DNA of 64,000 bases. Source: Anaerosporobacter mobilis DSM 15930 (GTDB lineage Bacteria; Bacillota; Clostridia; Lachnospirales; Lachnospiraceae). The stretch covers positions 46,095 to 110,094 of the forward strand of contig NZ_FRCP01000023.1 of the NCBI RefSeq assembly GCF_900142955.1, read 5' to 3'. The translations under genes and the position numbers were made by a program. Below the pieces are notes generated by a model, which saw only the letters and a list, made by a program, of their open reading frames with translations, was not told where the DNA came from and made no database searches. Below, piece after piece: positions 23,403 to 33,232 of the stretch; the stretch's first letter is position 1, and each line of letters starts with the position of its first letter.

Positions 23403-25280
23403 CTAATGTGGGCAGAAACTCATACCATAGCCAGAAGAAGAATTAGAGTATGTGAGTCTCTGTAATTCTGTCAATGTTAAAGTCTTTGCATTATCATCTC
23501 TAGACAATGAGTAGTAGTCTAGATAATAATTGTTAGAAGAGGAAGATGTCTTTCCTAGAATTGCTAGCCTATCGTTAGTTAAGTTTACTGCTACACCATA
23601 GCAATACTCATATTTTCTTGCTGTAATAAGGCTGTAGATTGAGTTGTTAGATATGTTATAATAATACAATGTGACAACATCTGATGAACTTGGTATAACA
23701 TAGTACAGACCTCCATCTTTTGTACTAACACAATGATTATGTTTAGGCGAATAATACGAGGTGGTGTCCATAGAGAGTTTTCTTCCATTAACTGCTACAG
23801 TTTTATTGGTGAAATCAAGAGTATTTATAAATATCCCTTGGTCTTTAGATGAACCACCAGTAGCAGAGCCTTTAATGTATATTTGATTTCCATGCAACCA
23901 CATGCAATTTATTTTATCCCAAGCCCCAAAATAACCACCAACTGCTGGAGCACCACAATTAACTTTAGTACAATTATTGCCATCTATGAATACAATGCAT
24001 ATGCTATTACCTGTATTACCATTCCGATAGCAGACAGCTATAGCAGTTCCATTTGCATTTGTCACTACTTGCATGTCACTGCCACCAGTATAATCTATAC
24101 CTATCGAGATGGTATCTAATACATTGAATGTACTCCCATTATTTTTGTATACTACAAGAGCATAATTGTATTTGCCATTAGAACCGTAACCATAATATGT
24201 AACACCTAATGTCATGCCATCTGCCGATATAGATACACCAGAAACACTATACGAATCATCATACAAAGTCATATTTCTCGGTATATCAAAGTATTTAGTG
24301 AAAACATCACCAGTTCTTTTTAATACACCTCCATAAGAAGCATAGTATGTTCCATCTCCACTAAAATGACCATCTCTAGAGTCAATTTTTGTTTCACTGT
24401 GATATGCAAGTGAATTTCCATTATTATTGTATATTGCCATGCTACTCGTTCCAGTGTCAACTGCAAGATAATTCCCCTTTTGACACAACAGTACCCATGC
24501 ACTACCATTCCACATATAGGCTGTTTCAATATCTAATACACCGTTTACAGTACTGTAAACCATTGGTCTACTCAGCTTATACTCAACTACAGGACTAGTA
24601 CTACTACATACAATCCATTCTTGCAAACCACCATTATTCTGCCTATTCTCTGTAGTAATATCATTTCCACCACTTGTCAGTCTCTTAGTTTCCTTCATGT
24701 ATATATAATTATATGCTGTTTCTCCTACTACAAACTGTAGTGAGTTGTTTGGTGTACCAGCCCACAGTGATTCTTGTATTGACATATAAGTTATCTTAGA
24801 AGCTAAAGTACTTGACTTTACCCATATATGACCAGATTTTACTGGTGTAGGTTGTGAGTCTTGGATTGATAATGGAAAGTCAAAGACATTAGAACTACCT
24901 GTACCAGTAACCCCTAAAATAGTATTACCTTTTGTTATTTTATCTGCTGTTAGACCTACAACATTAGCAACTTTACTTTCTTCTGTTCTTACCCAGTTTA
25001 CACCAGTATAAGCTACAGTATTGGGCTGCCCATCTGTCTTTATCCTTGTGTATAGATACGGTTGCGTTGGCTTATCACTTGAAAACGTTCCATAAACAGG
25101 ATCTGCAACTGCTTGTAAGTGGTCTTGAACCGTAGGGTATACAATCGGCATTGTTCCCACTTTAGCTTCGCCACTATCATCAATGTAAGCTGTTTTACCC
25201 GATATGATGTCTGACTCAATAGCAGTTGCATCAGATGCATCTACTCCACCACCTTTTCGTACTAGAAATGCTTCTCCCAT
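23403..25280 (-). CDS. Prophage receptor-binding protein, possible beta-propeller tip
   Basis: A 625-residue protein with the same N-terminal anchor as the tailocin fibre (MGEAFLVRKGGGVDASD, DIISGKTAYI, VGTMP). A middle piece follows (PLSIQDSQPTPVKSGHIWVK), then a long part with repeated blades such as SGDGTYYASYGG, SADGMTLGVTYYG and NANGTAIAVCYR, suggesting a beta-propeller. Beyond the anchor it is strongly diverged from the tailocin version. ATG start after AAAGGTGGTGAG. It determines phage host range. Confidence 0.82.
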   Translation of the reverse strand: MGEAFLVRKGGGVDASDATAIESDIISGKTAYIDDSGEAKVGTMPIVYPTVQDHLQAVADPVYGTFSSDKPTQPYLYTRIKTDGQPNTVAYTGVNWVRTEESKVANVVGLTADKITKGNTILGVTGTGSSNVFDFPLSIQDSQPTPVKSGHIWVKSSTLASKITYMSIQESLWAGTPNNSLQFVVGETAYNYIYMKETKRLTSGGNDITTENRQNNGGLQEWIVCSSTSPVVEYKLSRPMVYSTVNGVLDIETAYMWNGSAWVLLCQKGNYLAVDTGTSSMAIYNNNGNSLAYHSETKIDSRDGHFSGDGTYYASYGGVLKRTGDVFTKYFDIPRNMTLYDDSYSVSGVSISADGMTLGVTYYGYGSNGKYNYALVVYKNNGSTFNVLDTISIGIDYTGGSDMQVVTNANGTAIAVCYRNGNTGNSICIVFIDGNNCTKVNCGAPAVGGYFGAWDKINCMWLHGNQIYIKGSATGGSSKDQGIFINTLDFTNKTVAVNGRKLSMDTTSYYSPKHNHCVSTKDGGLYYVIPSSSDVVTLYYYNISNNSIYSLITARKYEYCYGVAVNLTNDRLAILGKTSSSSNNYYLDYYSLSRDDNAKTLTLTELQRLTYSNSSSGYGMSFCPH

Positions 25281-25281
25281 C

Positions 25282-25737
25282 TTATCTCACCACCTTTAAT
25301 TGAATTCTAACTCCCGTTACGGGTTTCTTTTTATTACATATAGCTGTAATACTTCCATCATTAGTTACTATCTTGCTTATATTTCCCCATGCTTTTTCTT
25401 CTAGTATAGCAGTATCTAGTGAGTCTGATAAAATAACATCTACTATTGGATTGTCCGTACTTAAGATACCGTCTACAGTTATATTTTGTGTATACGGAGC
25501 AGTACTCCCTTCCCAATTATTTGATATAGTTAGGTATATATCTTTACTTGGGAACTCCTCTGCTATTCTGTTAATCTCTGCCGCCATCTCATTCACTTCA
25601 TTTGCACCAAAATAATCCCCCTCTTGGCTATACTCTGTAACATCTAAGAAACTCTTTGTATTGTCAGCATTATTCACCTGCATATACTTCCTTGCACCAG
25701 AGAATATATCGTCCTTGTAATTTGCTTTTAATGCCAT
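25282..25737 (-). CDS. Fibre anchor / baseplate-associated protein (prophage)
   Basis: A 151-residue mosaic. The first half (FSGARKYMQVNNADNTKSFL, then DVTEYSQEGDYFGANEVNEM) is a siphophage-type baseplate segment. The second half, from APYTQNITVDG to the end, is 66/72 identical to the tailocin protein at 6857-7264. The junction is around 25505 on the DNA. It starts the block shared with the tailocin. Confidence 0.75.
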   Translation of the reverse strand: MALKANYKDDIFSGARKYMQVNNADNTKSFLDVTEYSQEGDYFGANEVNEMAAEINRIAEEFPSKDIYLTISNNWEGSTAPYTQNITVDGILSTDNPIVDVILSDSLDTAILEEKAWGNISKIVTNDGSITAICNKKKPVTGVRIQLKVVR

Positions 25738-26136
25738 CTACAGCACCCCTTTCATATTTAATTTAAACCTTAGCTTATTCCGCCCGTGATATTGCCCATA
25801 CAAGTAGTTATAGATTTTTAGAATTCCAGATTCGATACGGTTTATTTCTTCATGATTAGGAAAATAGTCATTATCGGAATAATTTCTTGTTTCACCAATA
25901 TCTACATTGACAGTATTTTTTGCAATCGTTTCAAGATTATCTTCAATAGCATTGATCATTTCTGCATAAGGAAGATCACTATATGTCACATCAGAACCCA
26001 TATCTTTAATTTCATATTCGTTATATATCTCTAACGAATACTCCTTTAAATATGCTAAGTTATTTTTGATTCGGTTGTAATCTTCAATATTAAAATAATC
26101 CTCTGCCTTCCAGTCTGTTTTTGGTGTATTAAACAT
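25738..26136 (-). CDS. Prophage baseplate/tail protein of unknown detail
   Basis: A 132-residue protein (FNTPKTDWKAEDYFNIEDYN, then RIKNNLAYLKEYSLEIYNEY, then EEINRIESGILKIYNYLYG). Segments like WKAEDYFNIEDYNRI recur in siphophage baseplate proteins that wrap the tail tip. It overlaps the tail hub gene upstream by 8 bases. Role inferred from order. Confidence 0.65.
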   Translation of the reverse strand: MFNTPKTDWKAEDYFNIEDYNRIKNNLAYLKEYSLEIYNEYEIKDMGSDVTYSDLPYAEMINAIEDNLETIAKNTVNVDIGETRNYSDNDYFPNHEEINRIESGILKIYNYLYGQYHGRNKLRFKLNMKGVL

Positions 26137-28363
26137 CTACTTCCCTCCTTGCCTTGATATTACCGGTTATTGCTCCATTAAACGTCATGGAATGCTCATA
26201 AACTTTTGCTTTAGCATTATCAATCTGCGTAGTATTAATATAGAATATATCTCCTGCTTCAAGTGCTGGATCACCACGATAGGACAATTCATATTGCTTA
26301 TCTGCAGCATAATAACTGCTTATCCAATCTAGTAGATTATTCGCTAATACATCTGAGCTTACAAGTGGGTTACTCCAAGTCTTTGTATACCCCCTTGTCC
26401 CAATTGTCTTACCTACTGTTAATGATGTCTTAACATACTCGTAACCATTAACAGTAACTTCAATTGCTTTGTATGATGCTTCTAAACCTTCTACTTGCAA
26501 TTGTATAAAATATGCTCCACTATTAATTATTGAGATTGTATAATCTTCGATGCATTCGACTGCGTATCCATATGATGGATTATTAAACTCTATGGTAACA
26601 ACATTATTCTCACTGTTTAAAGCATAGGACTGCTTACTAAGTTGCTTTATTCCTTCATTTGATTGACTATAGATCATTTTTTCTACATATACATCTTTTA
26701 TCTTATCAAGCAATGTGCCTTTAGGAGATTTTAGTAAATCGATATATTCGATTGTATAATCTGTAAACTTCCCAAAGAAAAATTTTGATAATCTTACTCT
26801 ACTATTTGGTGCTACAGTTCCGAGAAATTCAATTGTCATAGTGTCAAAATCAATGAATTTCTGACCTATATCCGTAATAGGCTTTAGCTCATTACCTAGC
26901 ATCTCATACGTTGTAATTAGTTGATTTTCTTTATATGTCTTGAGAATTAATCCATTCGGAAGATTCCCTTCAAATATCATGCGTAATCCTACACTTGTAT
27001 ACGCTGCTTCTAACGTTATTGAGATAATAGGGTTGTTAGTAAACACTCCCTTTTCATTTGATATCTCATTGCTTACAAACATGGTATCTGTTACATCTCC
27101 ATCACTTGGTGCAATTTTAAAAGTTTCATCTAAGGTAATACAATTCTGGTCCATACTTGCATACTTAACAGGATTGTAATTCTCTAATATTACATTCTCT
27201 ATCGAACTAACTCTATGTTCATCATTTGAACTTATTGTTACGTCTGGTATAAAAGATGTCTTTAAAATTATATTGGAATCCTCATCAATAATTAGGTTAC
27301 AACGACCTGCATTCGCTATAATTTGTAGTGCTTCTTTGTGTTTAACTTTTGGCATTGGGTTACTAACTATAACATTTCTTAAATACGGATCTATATCATA
27401 CTTGGCATCTTCAATTCCAAGGTCCTTCAGTACTAACTCAGCCAAATCATATAAGGTTATTCCCTCCTCATAATACTTACCTTTGTTATATACTTTATCC
27501 CAACCTTCCATAACATCAACTGCAGTAAATTTGGCGGTAGTTTCATCTGCAGACCAAGTTTTAAGATACAGCGTAGCAAGTTTAAACCATTCAACTCTAT
27601 TTTCATTTACCTGGTATCCATACTGTACATCTAGTTGCTGTCCTGTCTCTAAATAGTTCATTGTACTTGTTTTATTTTCAATATTGTAATCTTGCAACGT
27701 ATTATCTATAGTTACATTGAAATCAATCTGTGGAACATCATCACTAATAGGGGATACATAGTTTTTAATTGTTGCTGACTTTATATTACTGTTATCAAAT
27801 ACAACACCAATCCCGAATAGTATTCGTTCTATTCGTAACCGATTGTTTTCGTGTTGCATCTTGGTTGCCTTGATAATAAAATACTCTGCTTTCTCAAACA
27901 CATAATCAGTCTCATATATTTCTGATGTATTATCTTGAATAACCACATGATCTTGATTCGTTATGATTTCAAATGTTACCGGATAATATTGACCAAATGT
28001 TATGGTTAGCCCTTTTACAGTAACAGATGCTACATCCGCAAATACGATATGTAGCATCTGTCCTTCTTCTCCTACAAGAGAATTTGAAATATACCCCAGA
28101 GTAGAATTCTCTATATATTCATGTGGTGGAATTAACTTACTTCCATCTAGCTTTAAGAAATCTTTTTCAAATGTTGCATAATAGAATCTTCTAGATTTCG
28201 TACCAAAAATATCATAATTCGATAAGTATAATCCGTTTTGATTCTCAACGAATGCTGTAGATTGCGCTTGCTGATTAATTACTCCTATATTCACACTAAG
28301 ATATGATTGATTTCTTAATGCTGCTTTCATAGATTCCTGATACTCTTTACTTACATCTTTCAA
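26129..28363 (-). CDS. Tail-associated hub protein (Tal-like), 744 residues
   Basis: This large protein follows the distal tail gene and precedes the receptor-binding block, the usual place of the Tal/gp27-like hub. A hub-like domain is visible at about 230-420 (TTAKFTAVDVMEGWDKVYNK, then LYDLAELVLKDLG, then KHKEALQIIANAGRCNLIID). The N-terminal 170 residues look like a jelly-roll (YYPVTFEIITNQDHVVIQDN). No peptidase motif is recognisable. The start is TTG at 28363 after AGGTGATAAGAT. It would form the tip and the exit for DNA. Confidence 0.72.
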   Translation of the reverse strand: MKDVSKEYQESMKAALRNQSYLSVNIGVINQQAQSTAFVENQNGLYLSNYDIFGTKSRRFYYATFEKDFLKLDGSKLIPPHEYIENSTLGYISNSLVGEEGQMLHIVFADVASVTVKGLTITFGQYYPVTFEIITNQDHVVIQDNTSEIYETDYVFEKAEYFIIKATKMQHENNRLRIERILFGIGVVFDNSNIKSATIKNYVSPISDDVPQIDFNVTIDNTLQDYNIENKTSTMNYLETGQQLDVQYGYQVNENRVEWFKLATLYLKTWSADETTAKFTAVDVMEGWDKVYNKGKYYEEGITLYDLAELVLKDLGIEDAKYDIDPYLRNVIVSNPMPKVKHKEALQIIANAGRCNLIIDEDSNIILKTSFIPDVTISSNDEHRVSSIENVILENYNPVKYASMDQNCITLDETFKIAPSDGDVTDTMFVSNEISNEKGVFTNNPIISITLEAAYTSVGLRMIFEGNLPNGLILKTYKENQLITTYEMLGNELKPITDIGQKFIDFDTMTIEFLGTVAPNSRVRLSKFFFGKFTDYTIEYIDLLKSPKGTLLDKIKDVYVEKMIYSQSNEGIKQLSKQSYALNSENNVVTIEFNNPSYGYAVECIEDYTISIINSGAYFIQLQVEGLEASYKAIEVTVNGYEYVKTSLTVGKTIGTRGYTKTWSNPLVSSDVLANNLLDWISSYYAADKQYELSYRGDPALEAGDIFYINTTQIDNAKAKVYEHSMTFNGAITGNIKARREVDV

Positions 28364-28369
28364 ATCTTA

Positions 28370-28750
28370 TCACCTACCACAATCAATTATATTAACCTTG
28401 CACTGTTTATACGTTGTAGGCATTCCATTCTTATCCACAGTTTCCGGCTGTGCTGTTCGGTTACCAGGATACATCTGCAGTGTGATCATCTCATTTTTCA
28501 CCATATCCGGAAACGTAACTGTGACTACGAATTTGTCAAATTCTTTGAGTATTGCTGACCATGTAGTAGCATCTAACATATACCATTGCAAGCCATCAAT
28601 CTTGTACTGATCTCTCCCTATCTTTTGACCAACGAATTCTCCATTTGCATTTTTACCTGCATTAACATACGTAGCCACTTCAAATCCTAGTCCCTTATCA
28701 GGGGAAGGGAATGACTTACCGTTAATCTTTATCATCTTTCCATTAGCCAC
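28370..28750 (-). CDS. Small tail protein between tape measure and hub
   Basis: A 126-residue protein (GKMIKINGKSFPSPDKGLGF, then TTWSAILKEFDKFVVTVTF, then QMYPGNRTAQPE). Position suggests a distal tail (Dit-like) role, though it is shorter than typical Dit proteins. GTG at 28750 lies eight bases after GGGAG; GTG at 28759 touches it. Confidence 0.65.
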   Translation of the reverse strand: MANGKMIKINGKSFPSPDKGLGFEVATYVNAGKNANGEFVGQKIGRDQYKIDGLQWYMLDATTWSAILKEFDKFVVTVTFPDMVKNEMITLQMYPGNRTAQPETVDKNGMPTTYKQCKVNIIDCGR

Positions 28751-28765
28751 GTCATTCACTCCCTT

Positions 28766-31700
28766 CTATCGTGACATACTATATCCACCACGTGCTTCCT
28801 CATTCCTAATCATAGTTAATAATGTTCTTCCATCAACTTCTGCAGTAACTTCTATCCCTAAGATAGCCGCTAAGATTTCTTTCAACATCTCTAGGATTAA
28901 TCTCAACAATTCATTTGATCCATTACTATCATCTTTACTCAGTTCTACAGCCTTCAAGGCCATTTCCAGTAGCTTATCTTCTGGAGCAACAACTTCTCCT
29001 TGATGTCTATTATCACCAATCATAGCTAATTGTGGTGTATTTGCCTTAACATAACCACCTTGCGCAAGCTTTGGAATTGTAATTGTACTCAATGATGGTA
29101 TGTTAAATCCCAATGACTTACCACCTAAATCACCAGGTAACCAATCTGGTAAATCAAAACTAAGATTATTCAATGCATTAATAACAGAATTTATGCCCTT
29201 TATTACACCATTCGCCATCTTTTCAATACCACTAAGTATTGAATTTATAACTCCCTTAATGTTGTTCCACAACCCAGTTAAAATACCACTTACTGTATCT
29301 TTTATTGTAGTAAATACTGTAACAAACTTACTTTTAATATTTCCTAATGCTGTGCTAATACCTGTTTTCATTGCATCTATAATGCTTATAACAGAACTTT
29401 TTAAACCTGTAACTACGTTTGTAACAGTAGTCTTTATTCCGTTCCATATACTAGAGAACAAAGTTTTGATTGCATTCAATATAGTAGATATAAACGTCTT
29501 AATTGCATTAAATACTGTTGTTATTACTGTTTTAATCGCATTAATAACTGTTGTTATATTATCTTGAATTGCTGTCCAAGTAGTAAATACAACATTCTTA
29601 ATAGCATCAAATATACTTGCGATAATATCCTTAATTGCTGTCCATGCAGCCTCCCAATTCCCAGTAAATACTGCAACAATAAAATCAATAATATTCAATA
29701 ATATATTAATTGTACTACTTATCATTTCAGATATTATCGTGTATAGGTTCATAATGATTGTTCCAAGCGTATCAATCACTGGTGCTATAGAAGGTATCAC
29801 ATTAGCAATAAACCATGCAATAAATGGAGACAAAGTCTTATCCCAAATCTCGCTTATGGCCCATACAACCTTCCCTGCAAATTCAACAAATTTATCAATC
29901 AATGGTTGAAGATGTTCACTTACTAGCGTATTGAATTTATCAGCTAAGTTATTGAATACTGGAGCAAAATTATTGTTGTACGCATCAAGTACAGCCTTAA
30001 CAATTTTAGATATACCAGATGAGAAGTTATCAAAAGCTGGCTTTACATAAGTATCATATACCTCAAATACTTTTCCCCAGGTATCATTGATCGCATCGGC
30101 AATTGTCTTACATACCTTCGCTACTGGATCTAAAGTACTTATAATTGCTTCTTCAATATCTGCCTTGTTCTCAAGGATTGGATTAATAACCATACTTGCG
30201 TAGTCCGTAGAAAATCGTAAAAACAAATCACCTATCGCTAATAAAGAGTTCGAAAACACAGATATAATACTTTCCGTTATTTGTATTCCAGCATCACCAG
30301 TTATTATAGTAAATAATTCTGTAAGGAAGTCGTTGAACTCCATTTGTATTTGCAAAAAACTTGTGCCACTATTGAACATACTAACAAATCGTTCTTTAAT
30401 GAAATCTGTATTATTCTGCAAATAATTCGCTAATCCAACAACTAAATTCGTCGCAATTGAATTTCCAATTGATATAAAATTTGCTAAATTGCCTCCTATA
30501 TTACTGGACAACTGCATTACAAAGTCTCTTGCTGCATTCGTTACATCTACATCCGTAAATATATTATTGAAAGATTCCTTGATACTATCTAATCCACTTA
30601 ATAATGGTTGAAAATTTATCTTCTCAAACCTAGAAGTAAAACCTTCTGTAAAAGACTTTCCAATATCATTAACCAACTTTTGAATCCTAGTCAATGCTTT
30701 TTCCATTGGCGTTTCGATTTCTTCTTCAACTGCTCCTGGTACTTCTTCTAATCCACTGCCAATGGCTCCTCCAACTCCTGATCCAGTTCCTCCTCCACCA
30801 GAACTGTCTGACGAATCATCAGAAACAATATTTAATTCATCTATAGATGTTGCTGCACTTTTTGTCTTTTTAGCTGCTTCTGTTGCTGCCTTTGCAGAAT
30901 CCCCTACACCAGATACCGCATCGCTTGTTGTATCTGATATTGCTGTCCCAACATCTCCTACTGTTTCAGCTACACCGGATGCAGATGATTGCGCCTTTCC
31001 AAATACTTTCGCTGTGAGATTTGCAAACGCTGTCGCAACGGACTGTATCTTTCCAAGCAATACATTCATTACTTTAATAACTGGTAAGAACGCATTGATT
31101 AATCCCTGTCCTATACTTGCTTTTAATGAATCAAATTGTAGTGAAAGAAGTCTAACTTGATTGGCCCAACCACCACTTGTGCGTGCAAAGTCTCCACTTG
31201 CTGTAGCCAATTGATTCTGTACAAATGCATATCGTAAGGCAACCTTTTCCGCTTCACTCATCTTAGCTATTGTCTTACCAAATCCATTAGCAAGCGCATA
31301 TGCATCTAACGCACTTTGCGTCATTACAACACCTAAATCCTTAAGACTTTCTGTCTCACCAGTGAATACCGATTTTAACTTAGTATAGGCTTCATCTTGT
31401 GTAATATTATAGAAAGATGCAACATCACCAGCCAAGCCAGTAAGAGTAGTACTCATTTCATAAGCTGCAGATTCCGAAAAACCAAATGCCTTTGCCATTG
31501 CTCCCAAAGTACCAGTATATTTCTTAGCCATTGTCTCACTAAGACCAAAAGAAAATGCTGCACTCTTGGCAAACTCATCAACCTTTTTACTCATTGTAGT
31601 AAAAGTAACATCTACTACATTTTGCACCTCTGCTAAATCAGAACCTAGTTCAATACATTGTTTGCTAAAATCAACAAGCTTCTTAACAGCGAAAGCAGCG

Positions 31701-31813
31701 GCTATTGTTGCCCCTGCTTTCTTCGCCAATCCTGTTATTCCTTGTAGTTGCTTATTAAATCCATTCTGGTTTACAACCAAATCAAGACCAATTTCACCAA
31801 CACTTTCAGCCAT
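28766..31813 (-). CDS. Tape measure protein of the siphovirus tail, 1015 residues
   Basis: The N-terminal domain has tape-measure features (GLAKKAGATIAAAFAVKKLV, AGDVASFYNITQDEAYTKLK, ALDAYALANGFGKTIAKMS). A linker rich in Ser, Gly and Thr follows around residues 310-350, then long hydrophobic and repeated helical segments, including repeats of the type W-AIKD-I-IF-AIK near 720-830. It has no cell-wall hydrolase domain. The length implies a tail of about 150 nm (0.15 nm per residue, inference). It is unrelated in sequence to the tailocin tape measure. Confidence 0.9.
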   Translation of the reverse strand: MAESVGEIGLDLVVNQNGFNKQLQGITGLAKKAGATIAAAFAVKKLVDFSKQCIELGSDLAEVQNVVDVTFTTMSKKVDEFAKSAAFSFGLSETMAKKYTGTLGAMAKAFGFSESAAYEMSTTLTGLAGDVASFYNITQDEAYTKLKSVFTGETESLKDLGVVMTQSALDAYALANGFGKTIAKMSEAEKVALRYAFVQNQLATASGDFARTSGGWANQVRLLSLQFDSLKASIGQGLINAFLPVIKVMNVLLGKIQSVATAFANLTAKVFGKAQSSASGVAETVGDVGTAISDTTSDAVSGVGDSAKAATEAAKKTKSAATSIDELNIVSDDSSDSSGGGGTGSGVGGAIGSGLEEVPGAVEEEIETPMEKALTRIQKLVNDIGKSFTEGFTSRFEKINFQPLLSGLDSIKESFNNIFTDVDVTNAARDFVMQLSSNIGGNLANFISIGNSIATNLVVGLANYLQNNTDFIKERFVSMFNSGTSFLQIQMEFNDFLTELFTIITGDAGIQITESIISVFSNSLLAIGDLFLRFSTDYASMVINPILENKADIEEAIISTLDPVAKVCKTIADAINDTWGKVFEVYDTYVKPAFDNFSSGISKIVKAVLDAYNNNFAPVFNNLADKFNTLVSEHLQPLIDKFVEFAGKVVWAISEIWDKTLSPFIAWFIANVIPSIAPVIDTLGTIIMNLYTIISEMISSTINILLNIIDFIVAVFTGNWEAAWTAIKDIIASIFDAIKNVVFTTWTAIQDNITTVINAIKTVITTVFNAIKTFISTILNAIKTLFSSIWNGIKTTVTNVVTGLKSSVISIIDAMKTGISTALGNIKSKFVTVFTTIKDTVSGILTGLWNNIKGVINSILSGIEKMANGVIKGINSVINALNNLSFDLPDWLPGDLGGKSLGFNIPSLSTITIPKLAQGGYVKANTPQLAMIGDNRHQGEVVAPEDKLLEMALKAVELSKDDSNGSNELLRLILEMLKEILAAILGIEVTAEVDGRTLLTMIRNEEARGGYSMSR

Positions 31814-31860
31814 ACTATTCCACCAACCTCGTGATACAAGGTCATCGGCTCATAATGGCT

Positions 31861-32049
31861 CTACTTGACACTTATCTTAATCTCAAAATATTTTTTACAG
31901 TTTCTTCCCTTACACTGAACAAATACCCCTCTCGCTATAGCTTCTTTACTATAGCGAATAGGCATCTTATATCCACAATAAGGGCACTCTACTTTACTTA
32001 ATTGTTCCTCATTAATAAAATCACCTCTTAGCCATAGATACAAAGACAT
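31861..32049 (-). CDS. Small zinc-ribbon protein in the tail operon
   Basis: The protein has CPYCG at one end and CKGRNCKKYFEI at the other, a four-cysteine zinc ribbon like the Com-type small proteins. The only ATG (32049) lies in another frame inside the chaperone extension. A ribosome site AAGAGGTGA followed by ATT at about 32016 would give a shorter protein with a rare start. I keep the longer coordinates but the start is uncertain. Confidence 0.6.
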   Translation of the reverse strand: MSLYLWLRGDFINEEQLSKVECPYCGYKMPIRYSKEAIARGVFVQCKGRNCKKYFEIKISVK

Positions 32050-32649
32050 TCTCCCAAGCCTTCATCGCCTCATCGAATGTCTTCTTATCCATTTCTATTT
32101 TTCTTATGTTTTTACTTCTCCACTCATTTCGAAGTTTATGTTGTTGTTTAGTAAAATACTTTAACGTATCCTTATTATTTTCTGAACGTATTTCTACTAT
32201 TTTGCCTAATGGAGTATCTGGACTAATTCCTTTTAATAATGCTGAGAATTCATCCCACTTCATTTCTTTAAACGTCTGAGAATAAAGACGAATCCCATAC
32301 TGTGATTGGAAAGATGATACAATCAAATCCCAGTCCTCATATAAATCATAAAAGGGATCTCCTACTCCCCCGCTGTTTCACCTGTAATTAGCTCAACTGC
32401 ACTTTGTATTACAATTACAAAGTCATTAAAATTTAGACCTAATGATTCAATTGTCTTACGTTCCTTTTCTCCAAACATTAACTCATAGGCTTGCGTGATC
32501 TCGTTAATGCTTGCCTCTCCGCCCATCAACTGCATAACCTTTAACATGGTTGGTGCGTCATCATTTACTGTTAATTCTTTTCCTTTAATTTTTAACTTTG
32601 GACTTTCTTCGAAATTAAGTTTTTCTGTAATATCAACTACTTTTGCCAT
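32021..32649 (-). CDS. Tail assembly chaperone gpG/gpGT-like with -1 frameshift
   Basis: The zero-frame product is 95 residues (MAKVVDITEKLNFEESPKL to TGETAGE, stop at 32362). A -1 shift near the GGGGG run before the stop joins it to a long frame (GVGDPFYDLYEDWDLIVSSF, then QSQYGIRLYSQTFKEMKWDE), ending at 32021 with about 209 residues in total. The W/Y-rich YDLYEDWDLI followed by a gpT-like part is typical for this family. The downstream frame has no ribosome site. The chaperone handles the 1015-residue tape measure. The start at 32649 follows AGGAGTG. Confidence 0.8.
32365..32373 (-). promoter_or_regulatory. Frameshift window GCG GGG GAG before the gpG stop
   Basis: The -1 frame is blocked by a TGA (within GGT GAA) a few codons earlier, so the shift must happen between that TGA and the TAG at 32362. 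The five-G run lets a GGG codon re-pair after slipping one base. It is not a textbook heptamer; the exact codon is an inference. Confidence 0.6.
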
Positions 32650-32707
32650 ACGTAACTTCACTCCTTATACTGAAAAAGGACAAGGATTATTCCTTGCCCT
32701 CAATGAT

Positions 32708-33223
32708 CTATTCTGTTTCATTCACTATTTGTTCTGGTTCTTCTGTAGTATCAGAAGATTCGTCACTTCATTCAGATGGTGCAGGTGTATACTCTGGCTT
32801 ACCCTTACATAAGATTTCAAATTCAAGCCCATCAACTGCAGTAGAATCACCACCTCCTGGCACTGTAACATTAATAACAACATTACATTTAACCTTAGCA
32901 CCGTTAGGGAATTCCCACTCAAACTTACTAACTACATCATTGCCACTCTTCCAAGCTAAATCACCAATATAATCATTTCCTGCATCACCATAAACTCGTT
33001 TACCAGTGAACGAGAAGGATAACTTCTTACTTGTCATCATCGCATCTCCCCACCCTTCGGCTTCCATAGCATTCCATTCTTCTACTCCACCATCAATTGA
33101 AGGAGCGAAGTTTTCTAAACCTGCTATAATTGTCATATTCTCATCTGTACTGGCTAATCCATTAATTCCAATTTTGAATTTATTATTGTATACAGGGTAC
33201 ACTGTTTTATTTGCTTCACTCAT
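32708..33223 (-). CDS. Major tail (tube) protein with in-frame TGA before an acidic extension
   Basis: Residues 1-151 (MSEANKTVYPVYNNKFKIG to PAPSE, stop TGA 32768-32770) form a tail tube protein. The same frame continues after the TGA for 19 sense codons (SDESSDTTEEPEQIVNETE) to a TAG at 32708. The extension is acidic and continues the style of the end of the protein, so the TGA is either a recent nonsense mutation or is sometimes read through. The 151-residue form should already be functional. It forms the non-contractile tail tube. Confidence 0.8.
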
Positions 33224-33232
33224 ACCTTTTAC

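Noticed and set aside
29100..29567. Plus-strand open frame of 155 codons within the tape measure gene
   Set aside because: It mirrors repeated hydrophobic codons of the minus-strand tape measure and has no ribosome site. The same holds for 30762-31160.
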